Positions 1 through 5,673 are shown, numbered from the stretch's first letter. The stretch is 5,673 bases of DNA from Lentimicrobium sp. (GCA_013336205.1 JAAXUD010000214.1:1-5673); one strand, 5' to 3'. Translations and numbers: made by a program. The notes: generated from the letters alone by a model not told the origin.

Positions 1-875
1 AATTGGTCGAGCCAGGCGTCGCCATTTGTATAGGCGGCCTCCGATGCAATGTTCCCAAACAAATTGCCCATCTCTATGTGAATGGCATCCAGCACCTTTC
101 TGAATTTTTTCATCAGCAGCGGGTTGCTGATGATTACTGAAGCGGTGGCCATGCCGGCCATATTGAAAGTTTTGCTGGGCGCGGTCATGGTAATAGTCTG
201 CGCTGCTATTTCAGGTGAAAGCGAAGCCAGCACGGTATGTTTAAAGCCACGGTTTACCAGGTCACTGTGGATTTCATCCGAAACAATCAGCACCTGATAC
301 TTGAGGCAGATTGCGGCCATTTGGTCAAGCTCTTCTGCTGTCCAGGCATTGCCTGCCGGATTGTGCGGATTGCTGAGTATAAGCATACGCGCCCCATCGC
401 GGCAAAGCTGTTCCAGGTTTTCATAATCCATCCGGTAACGGCCGTTTTCCATTAATAACTGATTGTAGACCAGCTTACGGCCATGCTTTTTAACGGCATC
501 AAAAAACGGGAAATAGACCGGAGGCTGCACTATAATTTTATCGCGGCGCTTGCTGAAGGCAAGAACAGCCAGGTTAATGGCCGGCACTATCCCGGGCGAA
601 AAAGCTATCCATTCCTGCTGAATTTCCCATTGGTGGCGTCGGCTGAGCCAATTAATTATAGAGCTAAAATAGGATTCAGGCTTTATGGAATAACCCAGGA
701 TTTCGTGTTCCGCCCGCTGCCTGATGGCATTCAGTATGAAATCCGGCGTCCGGAAGTCCATATCGGCAACCCACATAGGGATTATATGCTCATTGCCAAA
801 AAAGGCTTTACGGAGGTCATATTTTACACAGGCGGTATTACTGCGTTCTATAATTTCATCAAAATTGTAAGTCAT
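1..875 (-). CDS. MalY/PatB-family PLP-dependent C-S lyase (cystathionine beta-lyase-like), C-terminus cut by window edge
   Basis: Fold type I aminotransferase-class enzyme. The family cleaves C-S bonds of cystathionine or cysteine S-conjugates in the cytoplasm, giving a thiol, pyruvate and ammonia. The ATG lies at 875 reading leftward, and 291 codons are open to the edge; family members are about 390 residues, so roughly 100 C-terminal residues are missing. Visible motifs are the N-terminal PMWVADMDF (33-41), typical of MalY/PatB; PPVYFPF (118-124); SNPHNPAG (168-175), the PLP-phenol contact; SDEIHSDL (199-206), whose D200 should bind the pyridine nitrogen; and APSKTFNMAG (232-241), with K235 as the Schiff-base lysine. 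The start was chosen because MTYNFDEIIERSNT aligns with the usual family N-terminus. The frame stays open upstream to about 1031 without another ATG. No Shine-Dalgarno sequence is seen. It is divergent from the SNF2 gene. The substrate is not decidable; MalY homologues can also act as regulators. Confidence 0.93.
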   Translation of the reverse strand, partial: MTYNFDEIIERSNTACVKYDLRKAFFGNEHIIPMWVADMDFRTPDFILNAIRQRAEHEILGYSIKPESYFSSIINWLSRRHQWEIQQEWIAFSPGIVPAINLAVLAFSKRRDKIIVQPPVYFPFFDAVKKHGRKLVYNQLLMENGRYRMDYENLEQLCRDGARMLILSNPHNPAGNAWTAEELDQMAAICLKYQVLIVSDEIHSDLVNRGFKHTVLASLSPEIAAQTITMTAPSKTFNMAGMATASVIISNPLLMKKFRKVLDAIHIEMGNLFGNIASEAAYTNGDAWLDQ

Positions 876-916
876 AACAAGCTGATATTCATTATGGGGC
901 GTTAATATGCCGGCTA

Positions 917-969
917 AAAAGCAAACGGCCAATGCTGCCGCGAAGTTAGCTAATTGATTGTTTGCTTTT
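917..969. repeat. 10-bp perfect inverted repeat with 33-nt loop upstream of the lyase gene
   Basis: AAAAGCAAAC at 917-926 is the exact reverse complement of GTTTGCTTTT at 960-969. CCGG at 910-913 and 971-974 can extend the stem past a small asymmetric bulge. It sits 42 bp upstream of the lyase start, where it could be an operator for a dimeric regulator or a leader hairpin of the minus-strand transcript. No T-run of terminator type follows the closed stem, so I do not call it a terminator. Confidence 0.5.
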
Positions 970-1058
970 CCCGGTGATAAAAACCAATGCAATAGCCTCC
1001 GAAATTCGTTATTCGGGCAATGTTTTACAGTTTACCCATTAATCATGAAAATTGCTAT

Positions 1059-1066
1059 TACTTTTG
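1059..1066 (+). promoter_or_regulatory. Bacteroidota-type -7 box (TAnnTTTG) for the SNF2 gene
   Basis: TACTTTTG matches the TAnnTTTG -7 element of Bacteroidota housekeeping promoters and lies 47 bp before the SNF2 start, implying a leader of about 40 nt. I see no TTTG -33 element at the expected distance (about 20 bp upstream), so the call rests on one box and its position. Confidence 0.4.
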
Positions 1067-1113
1067 TACAGATTCATTTCACATGATCTGAAAAACCTCA
1101 CCTGCTCCTTCTT

Positions 1114-4086
1114 ATGCCTGAAAACAATGTATTGATTGGCATTCTCAAGCCTGCCATCCCTTTTGGATTTACCATCTGTCCGTACTTCTGCCGGCAGGAT
1201 AAAGCCGGGTTCTTAGCAGTGAATGAGCGGCTTACCGCCTTAAGTCCGGAAAGTTTGCTGGCATTGCATGCTAACGCAGGCGAATTGGTTGCATTGTCAG
1301 AATCTATTGAGCCCCAGGCCCTGGTCAGGAAATTTTCGACAAAAGTGATGTCTCCTACTGACTTTTTTTCCAAAACTGACAAGAAACTAATCGATTCACT
1401 TATCCGGCCTTTTTTCGATAAAGCATTGTCGGGTATCGTTGAATTATTGAAGGCAAATGATCTTAAGCTGTTCGATTCCAGGCAAATGCCAAACCTGTAT
1501 CCTGTAGATCAGTTTCATATTTACCATGAAAAAGCAGAGGCAAAATTAAAGTTCAGGCGGTCGGAAAATGGAACATTGTATTCATTTGAAGCCATGCTCA
1601 CCGGACACAACGTCAGATTACAGCATCCTTCAAACATAATTCTTACAAGAGATCCCTGTCTTTTTGTTTCTCAAAACAGGGTTTTTGCTTTTGATGAAAG
1701 TATCAATGGCAAGTTGCTGTTACCCTTCCTCAACAAAGAGTCGCTGGAAATACCAACACGAATGGAGGCCCAGTATTTCAGCACTTTCATAAAAAAAATT
1801 GTAAACCGTTGTGAAATTGAAGCGGAAGGTTTCACCATTAATGAGATAAAACCGGAGCCCCATGCAATGCTGTCGCTCGAGCGCGACTGGCAAGGGCAGG
1901 CTGGCCTTATACTAAAGTTTGGGTATGGTAATAAGCTATTGCTTGCCAACAATCCGCAAAAGACGATTACCGATTTACATTCTGATGACCATGGTTTTGT
2001 ATTCAACAGGCTGAAACGCAAGCCAGACTGGGAAAAACAACAGGTTAAATTCCTGAAAACCATGGGATTGAAACAGTTTGAAGCTACTTACCGGCTCATA
2101 TCCAACGGTAATCCGGCTTCGATTTACGAACTGGTCAACTGGATTACTATTAACCATCAGCAATTAAGTGAAAACGGATTCACCATAAATCAACCTGAGG
2201 GTGGGAAATACTGTTTTGAACCTGCCTTAATCAGTGCGTCGCTTAAAACAGCCGTGGATTGGTACGATCTGCATGCAAATGTTACCATAGGCGAATTTGT
2301 TGTGCCATTTTACAAATTCAGGGATCATATTCTTACAAATAAAAGAGAGTTCAGCTTACCCGACGGTCAGCTGTTTGTGTTGCCCGATGAGTGGTTTACC
2401 CGTTACCGTGAAATAATGATTTTTGCCAGTGAGCGAAAAGGCTGCCTTGGACTTAAGAAGCATCATTACCGTTTATTGAGTAAGTTTAACTTCCCGGAGA
2501 TTGAAAAACAGCTCAGCCTCGAAACGGGTACTGAGCCTTTTGTGCTTCCTGTCTTAACCGCTATCAGCCTGCGGCCTTACCAGGTTTATGGGTTTGGCTG
2601 GATGAAGCGGCATAGCCGGCAGGGGTTTGGCTGTTTGCTGGCCGACGATATGGGACTTGGAAAAACTATCCAGGTAATCGCTTTGCTGGCCTCCTATTAT
2701 TCATCGGTGGCCCGGCCTGATGCTGCTGATGAAATCACTTTAGCCGGCCTCAGGTCAGCCGATGGCAGTCAGCTGGATATATTCGCTGAACCGGCACAAC
2801 CTGAGGTAAAAATCAGCAAAGTTCCCTTATCAAAAGAAACATCCCGTGAAAAGCTGCCTTGCAGCCTGATTGTGATGCCGTCGTCGCTGATCCACAACTG
2901 GCTGAATGAGATCAACAGGATTGCCCCGGCGCTTAAAGTGCTTATTTTCACAGGCAGTGGCAGAAAACTTTCAAAGACCATAGCTGACAGGTATCACATT
3001 GTGCTGACAACATACGGCACCCTGCGCAATGATATTGAATTCCTGGAAGGTTACCGGTTTGGGTATATTGTGCTGGATGAAAGCCAGTCGATTAAAAATG
3101 CCTTGTCTAAAACCGCCCTGGCCGCCTCCCGTTTAAACGGGGAACACAGGGTTGCGATGACCGGCACCCCGGTTGAGAACAGCCTGAATGACCTCTGGTC
3201 GCAAATGAATTTTTTAAATCCCGGAATGCTGGGAAGTCTTAAGGCATTCAACAACTTTTATGCTTCGGTGCTGATTTCAAATCCTAACCATGAAGCCGGA
3301 CACAATCTGCTGAAAATAATAGAACCTTTTTTGCTGCGCCGGACCAAGGAAGAAGTGGCAACCGAACTGCCCCCGGTAACTGAAACAGTTAGCTTTTGCA
3401 CCATGGATGAGGGGCAACAAGAACTGTATGAGCGGGAGAAATCGAAAATCAGGAATTATTTTCTGTCGGGGGGTGAAGGTGAAAGCATGAGCAGATCGTC
3501 GGTAATGGTGCTTCGTGCCTTGATGCACCTGCGGCAGATCGCCAATCATCCCCGCATGACCGATGACACTTCGGAACTCGGGAGCGGTAAATTTGAAGAA
3601 GTTACCGGAAAACTCGAAACCATCCTGTCCGAAAATCACAAGGTCCTGGTATTCTCCTCTTTTGTAAAACACCTCAATTTGCTTGGATCGTGGTGCAATG
3701 AAAAGGGAATACGCTTTGCCATGCTCACGGGCTCAACAACCAGCCGCGAAAAAGTTGTAAAATCATTTAAAAAAGATAAAGGCATTCAGCTGTTTCTTAT
3801 TTCATTGAAAGCAGGTGGCGTGGGACTTAACCTGGCTGAAGCCGGCTATGTTTTTATTCTTGATCCCTGGTGGAATCCGGCTGCCGAAATGCAGGCCATA
3901 AGCAGGGCCCATCGCATCGGGCAGGACAAAAACGTATTTGTTTACCGCTTTATCAGCACCGGCACCGTTGAGGAAAAAATAATGCAGCTACAGGAGCGCA
4001 AAGCCAGCCTGGCGCAAACATTTGTGCGCTCCGATTCAAGCTTTGCCGGTCTTAGCAGCGAAGAAGCGATGGCGTTGTTTACTTAA
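1114..4086 (+). CDS. SNF2-family DEAD/DEAH-like ATPase (Swi2/Snf2 translocase)
   Basis: Complete 990-residue protein with a two-lobed SNF2 motor. SNF2 proteins use ATP to translocate on double-stranded DNA and remodel bound proteins. The motor starts with LRPYQ (486-490), then Walker A DMGLGKT (512-518, K517), motif Ia LIVMPSSLIHNW (585-596), Walker B LDESQSIKN (654-662), motif III MTGTPVENSLNDLW (682-695), LLRRTKEEV (740-748) and LRQIANHP (806-813). The second lobe has KVLVFSSF (843-850), LTGSTTSRE (871 on), LKAGGVGLNL (898-907), DPWWNPA (917-923) and SRAHRIGQ (930-937) with arginine-finger candidates R931 and R934. Residues 1 to about 440 match no domain I can name, and no SWIM zinc finger is seen. 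A low-complexity insert lies at about 535-583, between motifs I and Ia. The start is the first ATG of the frame; there is no Shine-Dalgarno sequence. The gene appears monocistronic. Its cellular target is unknown: general DNA transactions or defence are both possible. Confidence 0.95.
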   Translation: MPENNVLIGILKPAIPFGFTICPYFCRQDKAGFLAVNERLTALSPESLLALHANAGELVALSESIEPQALVRKFSTKVMSPTDFFSKTDKKLIDSLIRPFFDKALSGIVELLKANDLKLFDSRQMPNLYPVDQFHIYHEKAEAKLKFRRSENGTLYSFEAMLTGHNVRLQHPSNIILTRDPCLFVSQNRVFAFDESINGKLLLPFLNKESLEIPTRMEAQYFSTFIKKIVNRCEIEAEGFTINEIKPEPHAMLSLERDWQGQAGLILKFGYGNKLLLANNPQKTITDLHSDDHGFVFNRLKRKPDWEKQQVKFLKTMGLKQFEATYRLISNGNPASIYELVNWITINHQQLSENGFTINQPEGGKYCFEPALISASLKTAVDWYDLHANVTIGEFVVPFYKFRDHILTNKREFSLPDGQLFVLPDEWFTRYREIMIFASERKGCLGLKKHHYRLLSKFNFPEIEKQLSLETGTEPFVLPVLTAISLRPYQVYGFGWMKRHSRQGFGCLLADDMGLGKTIQVIALLASYYSSVARPDAADEITLAGLRSADGSQLDIFAEPAQPEVKISKVPLSKETSREKLPCSLIVMPSSLIHNWLNEINRIAPALKVLIFTGSGRKLSKTIADRYHIVLTTYGTLRNDIEFLEGYRFGYIVLDESQSIKNALSKTALAASRLNGEHRVAMTGTPVENSLNDLWSQMNFLNPGMLGSLKAFNNFYASVLISNPNHEAGHNLLKIIEPFLLRRTKEEVATELPPVTETVSFCTMDEGQQELYEREKSKIRNYFLSGGEGESMSRSSVMVLRALMHLRQIANHPRMTDDTSELGSGKFEEVTGKLETILSENHKVLVFSSFVKHLNLLGSWCNEKGIRFAMLTGSTTSREKVVKSFKKDKGIQLFLISLKAGGVGLNLAEAGYVFILDPWWNPAAEMQAISRAHRIGQDKNVFVYRFISTGTVEEKIMQLQERKASLAQTFVRSDSSFAGLSSEEAMALFT

Positions 4087-4491
4087 CCTTCAAACGATTC
4101 TGTCAGGCGGCTTCTTACGAAAGAACGAAGCAGTCCGGTTTGTTTTCCAGTTTGTCAATTCTATAATATTGCTTATAAAAGGAGCAAAGAAAATGTCCTG
4201 GTATCCTGAGAACCCTCTCATTTTACTGATGCTGTATACAAGCGCATCCGGTTCAAATACTGGAATCACTTATCCAGATCATTAAGCTTTATAGATCCTC
4301 CTTATAAAATATTTTGAAACTGGAATATGCCTGGTTACATTTACTTGTGTAAAACAGAATACTTCAGTATTGAATCAAATACTTTAACTAAGTTGAAAAT
4401 ATAACCCAATCAATTATTTAACTGAATAGAGAAGGGTAAATGTCTGTTCTCATTCTGTTGAAAAGTAGTAAGTTTGTATTGAAATCTGTTA
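4087..4491. other. AT-rich intergenic stretch without a convincing gene
   Basis: About 400 bases between the SNF2 stop and the proposed cassette boundary. GC falls below that of the SNF2 gene. Visible items are a weak GCTTC/GAAGC pairing (4110-4114 with 4127-4131) and a small palindrome AATACTTCAGTATT (4358-4371), neither followed by a T-run, and a doubtful short ORF at 4193. No integrase or transposase similarity is seen in any frame. If the region to the right is an integron array, this stretch is where an attI site or another recombination site would lie, but I cannot recognise one. Confidence 0.5.
4193..4285 (+). CDS. doubtful 30-codon small ORF with a good ribosome binding site
   Basis: An ATG at 4193 is preceded by AGGAG with 8 bases of spacing, unusually good for this window where the real genes lack such sites. 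It encodes 30 residues beginning MSWYPENPLILLML and ending at a TAA at 4283-4285. The frame is open upstream into the end of the SNF2 gene. The product resembles nothing I know, with one short hydrophobic stretch (about residues 9-15). The AGGAG may simply be chance in purine-rich intergenic DNA, so this is listed only as a candidate. Confidence 0.15.
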   Translation: MSWYPENPLILLMLYTSASGSNTGITYPDH

Positions 4492-4501
4492 GTTGGGTGT
4501 A
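4492..4501 (+). other. attC-type core site (GTTRRRY) at the proposed left boundary of cassette 1
   Basis: GTTGGGT at 4492-4498 fits the integron core consensus GTTRRRY at all seven positions. The extended GTTGGGTGTA (4492-4501) is the exact reverse complement of TACACCCAAC at 5235-5244, on the other side of the regulator gene. In integron cassettes the bases right after G of the core belong to the downstream cassette and pair with that cassette's own R'' box in the circular form, so this match marks 4493 as the likely first base of the cassette. No convincing palindromic partner is seen to its left. Confidence 0.55.
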
Positions 4502-4527
4502 ATGCTGGAAAACTGCTACTAACTGGA

Positions 4528-4535
4528 TAGATTTG
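4528..4535 (+). promoter_or_regulatory. possible -7 box inside cassette 1
   Basis: TAGATTTG is a full match to TAnnTTTG, 35 bases inside the cassette and about 150 bases before the regulator start. No -33 partner is seen. If real, the cassette brings its own promoter and its transcript has a leader of about 140 nt that includes the 11-bp tandem repeat. Confidence 0.3.
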
Positions 4536-4605
4536 GTTGAAATAAATGATAATTTGCTATGTAATATGGTTATGGAAAATAAAGAAAAAGAACGGAGTAA
4601 TTGAG

Positions 4606-4626
4606 AATGTCGTGTAAATGTCGTGT
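4606..4626 (+). repeat. two tandem copies of a 10-bp word at 11-bp period
   Basis: AATGTCGTGT occurs at 4606-4615 and again at 4617-4626, separated by one A. The 11-bp period would put both copies on nearly the same face of the helix. It lies 56 bp upstream of the helix-turn-helix regulator gene, which would fit an autoregulatory operator, but no binding evidence is available. Confidence 0.45.
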
Positions 4627-4682
4627 TTTTGTAGTTGGAAAGTTACCTTAATCATACTGACCTTTGGACTCAAAAATGAAAA

Positions 4683-5228
4683 ATGGAAACAGGAAAATTA
4701 ATAAAAGAGTTAAGAATTAAAAAGGGCATGACTCAGGAAGAGTTGGCTGATAAAACCGAAGTTAGTGCAAGAACAATTCAACGAATTGAAAACGGAGAAG
4801 TAGACCCACGAGCATATACTCTTCAAATGATTGCTAAAGCACTAGATGTTGATTTTAGTTTGTTTGCAGAAAATGAATTAAAGGAAAAACAGGAACCCCA
4901 AAAGATAGACGGCAACAATTGGTTAGCACTTATTCATTTAAGTGGAATAATACCCTTAATCTTTCCGACGTTAGTATTATGGAATATTAAAAAAGACAAA
5001 ACCAAAGATATGATAAACCATTTTCGTGCTGCTATTTCTATGCAGTTATGCATTTGGGTAATCAGTCTTTTTGGTCTGTGGATTTATTGGAGAGTTAATC
5101 AACCGACACCTATTATAGGAGGATTATTGGTTGGTGGTTTAATATCTATAATGAATGCAATTTTTGTTATGAATGGGAAGCCTTATATAAATCCATTTAT
5201 AAAAAGTGAAGAAACAAATAGAAAATGA
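4683..5228 (+). CDS. membrane-anchored XRE-family regulator (HTH_3 plus DUF4870-like domain)
   Basis: A 181-residue protein. Residues 5-62 form an XRE/Cro-CI type helix-turn-helix: KLIKELRIKKGMTQEELA (5-22), then the recognition part VSARTIQRIENGEVDPR (27-43) and TLQMIAKALDV (46-56). A charged, glutamine-rich linker (about 63-79) leads to a membrane domain with three predicted helices at about 80-100, 117-137 and 144-163; the stretch from LIHLSGIIPLIFP (83-95) and IKKDK (102-106) to NHFRAAISMQ (112-121) has the pattern of DUF4870. The DNA-binding head would be cytosolic and tethered to the inner membrane. The ATG at 4683 starts exactly at the family N-terminus; another ATG at 4676 is out of frame and gives only 14 codons. 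The gene fills the proposed cassette and ends 7 bases before the attC-like palindrome. Its targets and signal are unknown. Confidence 0.9.
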   Translation: METGKLIKELRIKKGMTQEELADKTEVSARTIQRIENGEVDPRAYTLQMIAKALDVDFSLFAENELKEKQEPQKIDGNNWLALIHLSGIIPLIFPTLVLWNIKKDKTKDMINHFRAAISMQLCIWVISLFGLWIYWRVNQPTPIIGGLLVGGLISIMNAIFVMNGKPYINPFIKSEETNRK

Positions 5229-5235
5229 AGCACAT

Positions 5236-5370
5236 ACACCCAACATACGCTATAGCAAATGCGGGTATGCATGTTCGTTGAAACATTTGAAATCTTTACA
5301 TACATTTGGGCTTGCTGACAATTAGCAACAATTTAATCCCGTACTTGCCATAGCGTCAAACGTTGTGTGT
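5236..5370 (+). repeat. attC-like recombination site (135-nt imperfect palindrome)
   Basis: Outer arms ACACCCAAC (5236-5244) and GTTGTGTGT (5362-5370) pair at 8 of 9 positions. The left box ACCCAAC fits RYYYAAC fully; the right box GTTGTGT fits GTTRRRY at 6 of 7. After unequal spacers (2 nt left, 5 nt right), 5247-5265 pairs with 5338-5356 at 16 of 19 positions plus one G-T wobble, with two A-C mismatches. The 72-nt loop can form two small hairpins, ATGTT/AACAT (5271-5286) and TTGCT/AGCAA (5312-5328). R box, asymmetric spacer, L stem, variable loop and 135-nt length all fit known attC sites, which are recombined by IntI as folded bottom strands. Alternatives are a REP-like repeat or a long terminator; the lack of a T-run argues against the latter. 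Confidence 0.65.
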
Positions 5371-5448
5371 CAGAATAGAAGAAATAATAACTACCAAAGT
5401 AATTGATTGAAGAGCAATTAACGAGCATCAATGTGACAGAATGAAGAA
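5366..5448 (+). repeat. imperfect direct repeat at the 5' end of cassette 2
   Basis: TGTGTCAGAATAGAAGAA (5366-5383) and TGTGACAGAATGAAGAA (5432-5448) differ by one substitution and one inserted base, 66 bases apart. The first copy overlaps the attC-like core site and the second runs into the start codon of the membrane protein gene. Origin unknown; a local duplication or regulator half-sites are possible. Confidence 0.4.
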
Positions 5449-5673
5449 CAAAAAAAGCACTATTATAATTGTTTCAATTTCCTTATTCGTTGGACTATTA
5501 CATTTCGTCATTGGCCCTGATTATCAAGGAATTTTCAAGCATTTTATTCGTGGTTATTTAATTGACATTCTGCTACCTATGAATCTATACTTATTGATAC
5601 AAATATCACTAAGAAAGAACATATCAGTTAATAAAGCCCGAATCATATGTTCAATAATCACCTTTGCTTTTGG
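5441..5673 (+). CDS. small membrane protein of unknown function, 5' part only
   Basis: The ATG at 5441 opens a frame of 77 codons that runs off the right edge with no stop. The N-terminus is MKNKKS followed by a hydrophobic helix (about residues 7-24), then a short GPDYQG segment (25-30), a second hydrophobic stretch around RGYLIDILLPMNLYLLIQ (37-54), a basic loop RKNISVNKAR (58-67), and the start of a third helix (68-77). This is an integral membrane protein, probably inner membrane. I do not recognise the family with confidence. The start follows the basic-then-hydrophobic pattern of a signal-anchor, and no upstream in-frame ATG fits; the ribosome binding site is weak. It begins 79 bases inside the proposed second cassette. 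Confidence 0.75.
   Translation, partial: MKNKKSTIIIVSISLFVGLLHFVIGPDYQGIFKHFIRGYLIDILLPMNLYLLIQISLRKNISVNKARIICSIITFAF

Larger units (their letters stand above)
4493..5362 (+). mobile_element. putative integron-type gene cassette 1 (regulator gene plus attC-like site)
   Basis: An 870-base unit bounded by G|TT junctions at 4492/4493 and 5362/5363. It contains one gene (4683-5228) in the usual cassette orientation, with the palindromic attC-like site beginning 7 bases after the stop codon. The 190-base 5' untranslated part is long for a classical resistance cassette but is compatible with a cassette carrying its own promoter. GC is lower than in the flanking SNF2 gene, consistent with separate origin. 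The boundaries come from the 10-bp complementarity between its 5' end and its R'' box; mobility itself is inferred. Confidence 0.6.
5363..5673 (+). mobile_element. putative gene cassette 2, cut by the right edge
   Basis: Begins after the G of the core site at 5362, with TTGTGTGTCA as its proposed 5' end. It contains the start of one gene (5441 on) in the same orientation as cassette 1 and has similar low GC. If it is a cassette, a palindrome whose left arm contains the complement of its 5' end (TGACACACAA followed by C) should lie beyond 5673. Confidence 0.45.

Noticed and set aside
82..905. Plus-strand open frames over 82-297, 237-455 and 483-905
   Set aside because: They are antisense to the MalY/PatB-like gene, whose minus-strand translation carries all family motifs.
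1098..3672. Several minus-strand open frames and one overlapping upstream of the SNF2 gene
   Set aside because: They lie opposite the continuous SNF2 coding frame with intact motifs and have no recognisable products.
4110..4131. Rho-independent terminator for the SNF2 gene
   Set aside because: The GCTTC/GAAGC stem is weak with a 12-nt loop and no T-run directly follows.
4022..4285. 87-codon plus-strand frame overlapping the end of the SNF2 gene
   Set aside because: Its start lies inside SNF2 in another frame and the product is unrecognisable; only the internal ATG at 4193 with AGGAG was kept as a doubtful candidate.
4404..4498. A second attC-like palindrome just left of the cassette 1 boundary
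   Set aside because: ACCCAAT (4404-4410) and ATTTAAC (4416-4422) could serve as an R'' box for GTTGGGT at 4492, but the inner sequences form no convincing stem.
4488..4523. GTTAGT/ACTAAC inverted repeat spanning the cassette boundary
   Set aside because: Only a 6-bp stem with a 24-nt loop; expected by chance in a region this size.
4676..4720. 14-codon upstream ORF overlapping the regulator start
   Set aside because: The ATG at 4676 is out of frame and the product is too short to support; translation coupling cannot be shown from sequence.
5236..5370. CRISPR repeat or intrinsic terminator reading of the long palindrome
   Set aside because: There is one copy with no spacers, and the stem is interrupted and not followed by a T-run.

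Overview
The window looks like a Bacteroidota chromosome fragment. The coding sequences have moderate to low GC, none of the real starts has a convincing Shine-Dalgarno sequence, TAnnTTTG-type -7 boxes occur upstream of genes, and the SNF2 protein has the layout I associate with that phylum. This assignment is an inference from sequence style; there is no rRNA or other marker gene here.

Left part (1-4086) is ordinary chromosomal gene content. A MalY/PatB-family PLP-dependent C-S lyase is encoded on the minus strand, with its N-terminal 291 codons present and its C-terminus lost off the left edge. It is divergent from a complete 990-residue SNF2-family ATPase on the plus strand. The 238-bp gap between them holds a -7 promoter-like box for the SNF2 gene and a 10-bp inverted repeat just upstream of the lyase.

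Middle part (4087-4491) is AT-rich and I see no convincing gene in it, only a doubtful 30-codon ORF.

Right part (4493-5673) is the notable region and reads as integron-type gene cassettes. Cassette 1 (about 4493-5362) carries one gene for a small membrane-anchored regulator: an N-terminal XRE-type helix-turn-helix followed by a DUF4870-like three-helix membrane domain. It is followed directly by a 135-nt imperfect palindrome (5236-5370) with the architecture of an attC site: an RYYYAAC box, a 19-bp inner stem with three non-Watson-Crick positions, a 72-nt structured loop and a GTTRRRY-like box. The strongest evidence is that the 10 bases at the proposed 5' end of the cassette (4492-4501) are the exact reverse complement of the R'' side of this palindrome (5235-5244). 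That is what is expected if the cassette once closed into a circle. A second cassette starts at 5363 and carries a small membrane protein gene that runs off the right edge. No integrase gene lies in the window, so this is either an integron whose integrase is elsewhere or an integrase-less attC cluster.

I see no metabolic link among the lyase, the SNF2 ATPase and the cassette cargo. The regulator and the second membrane protein probably share only their mode of mobility.
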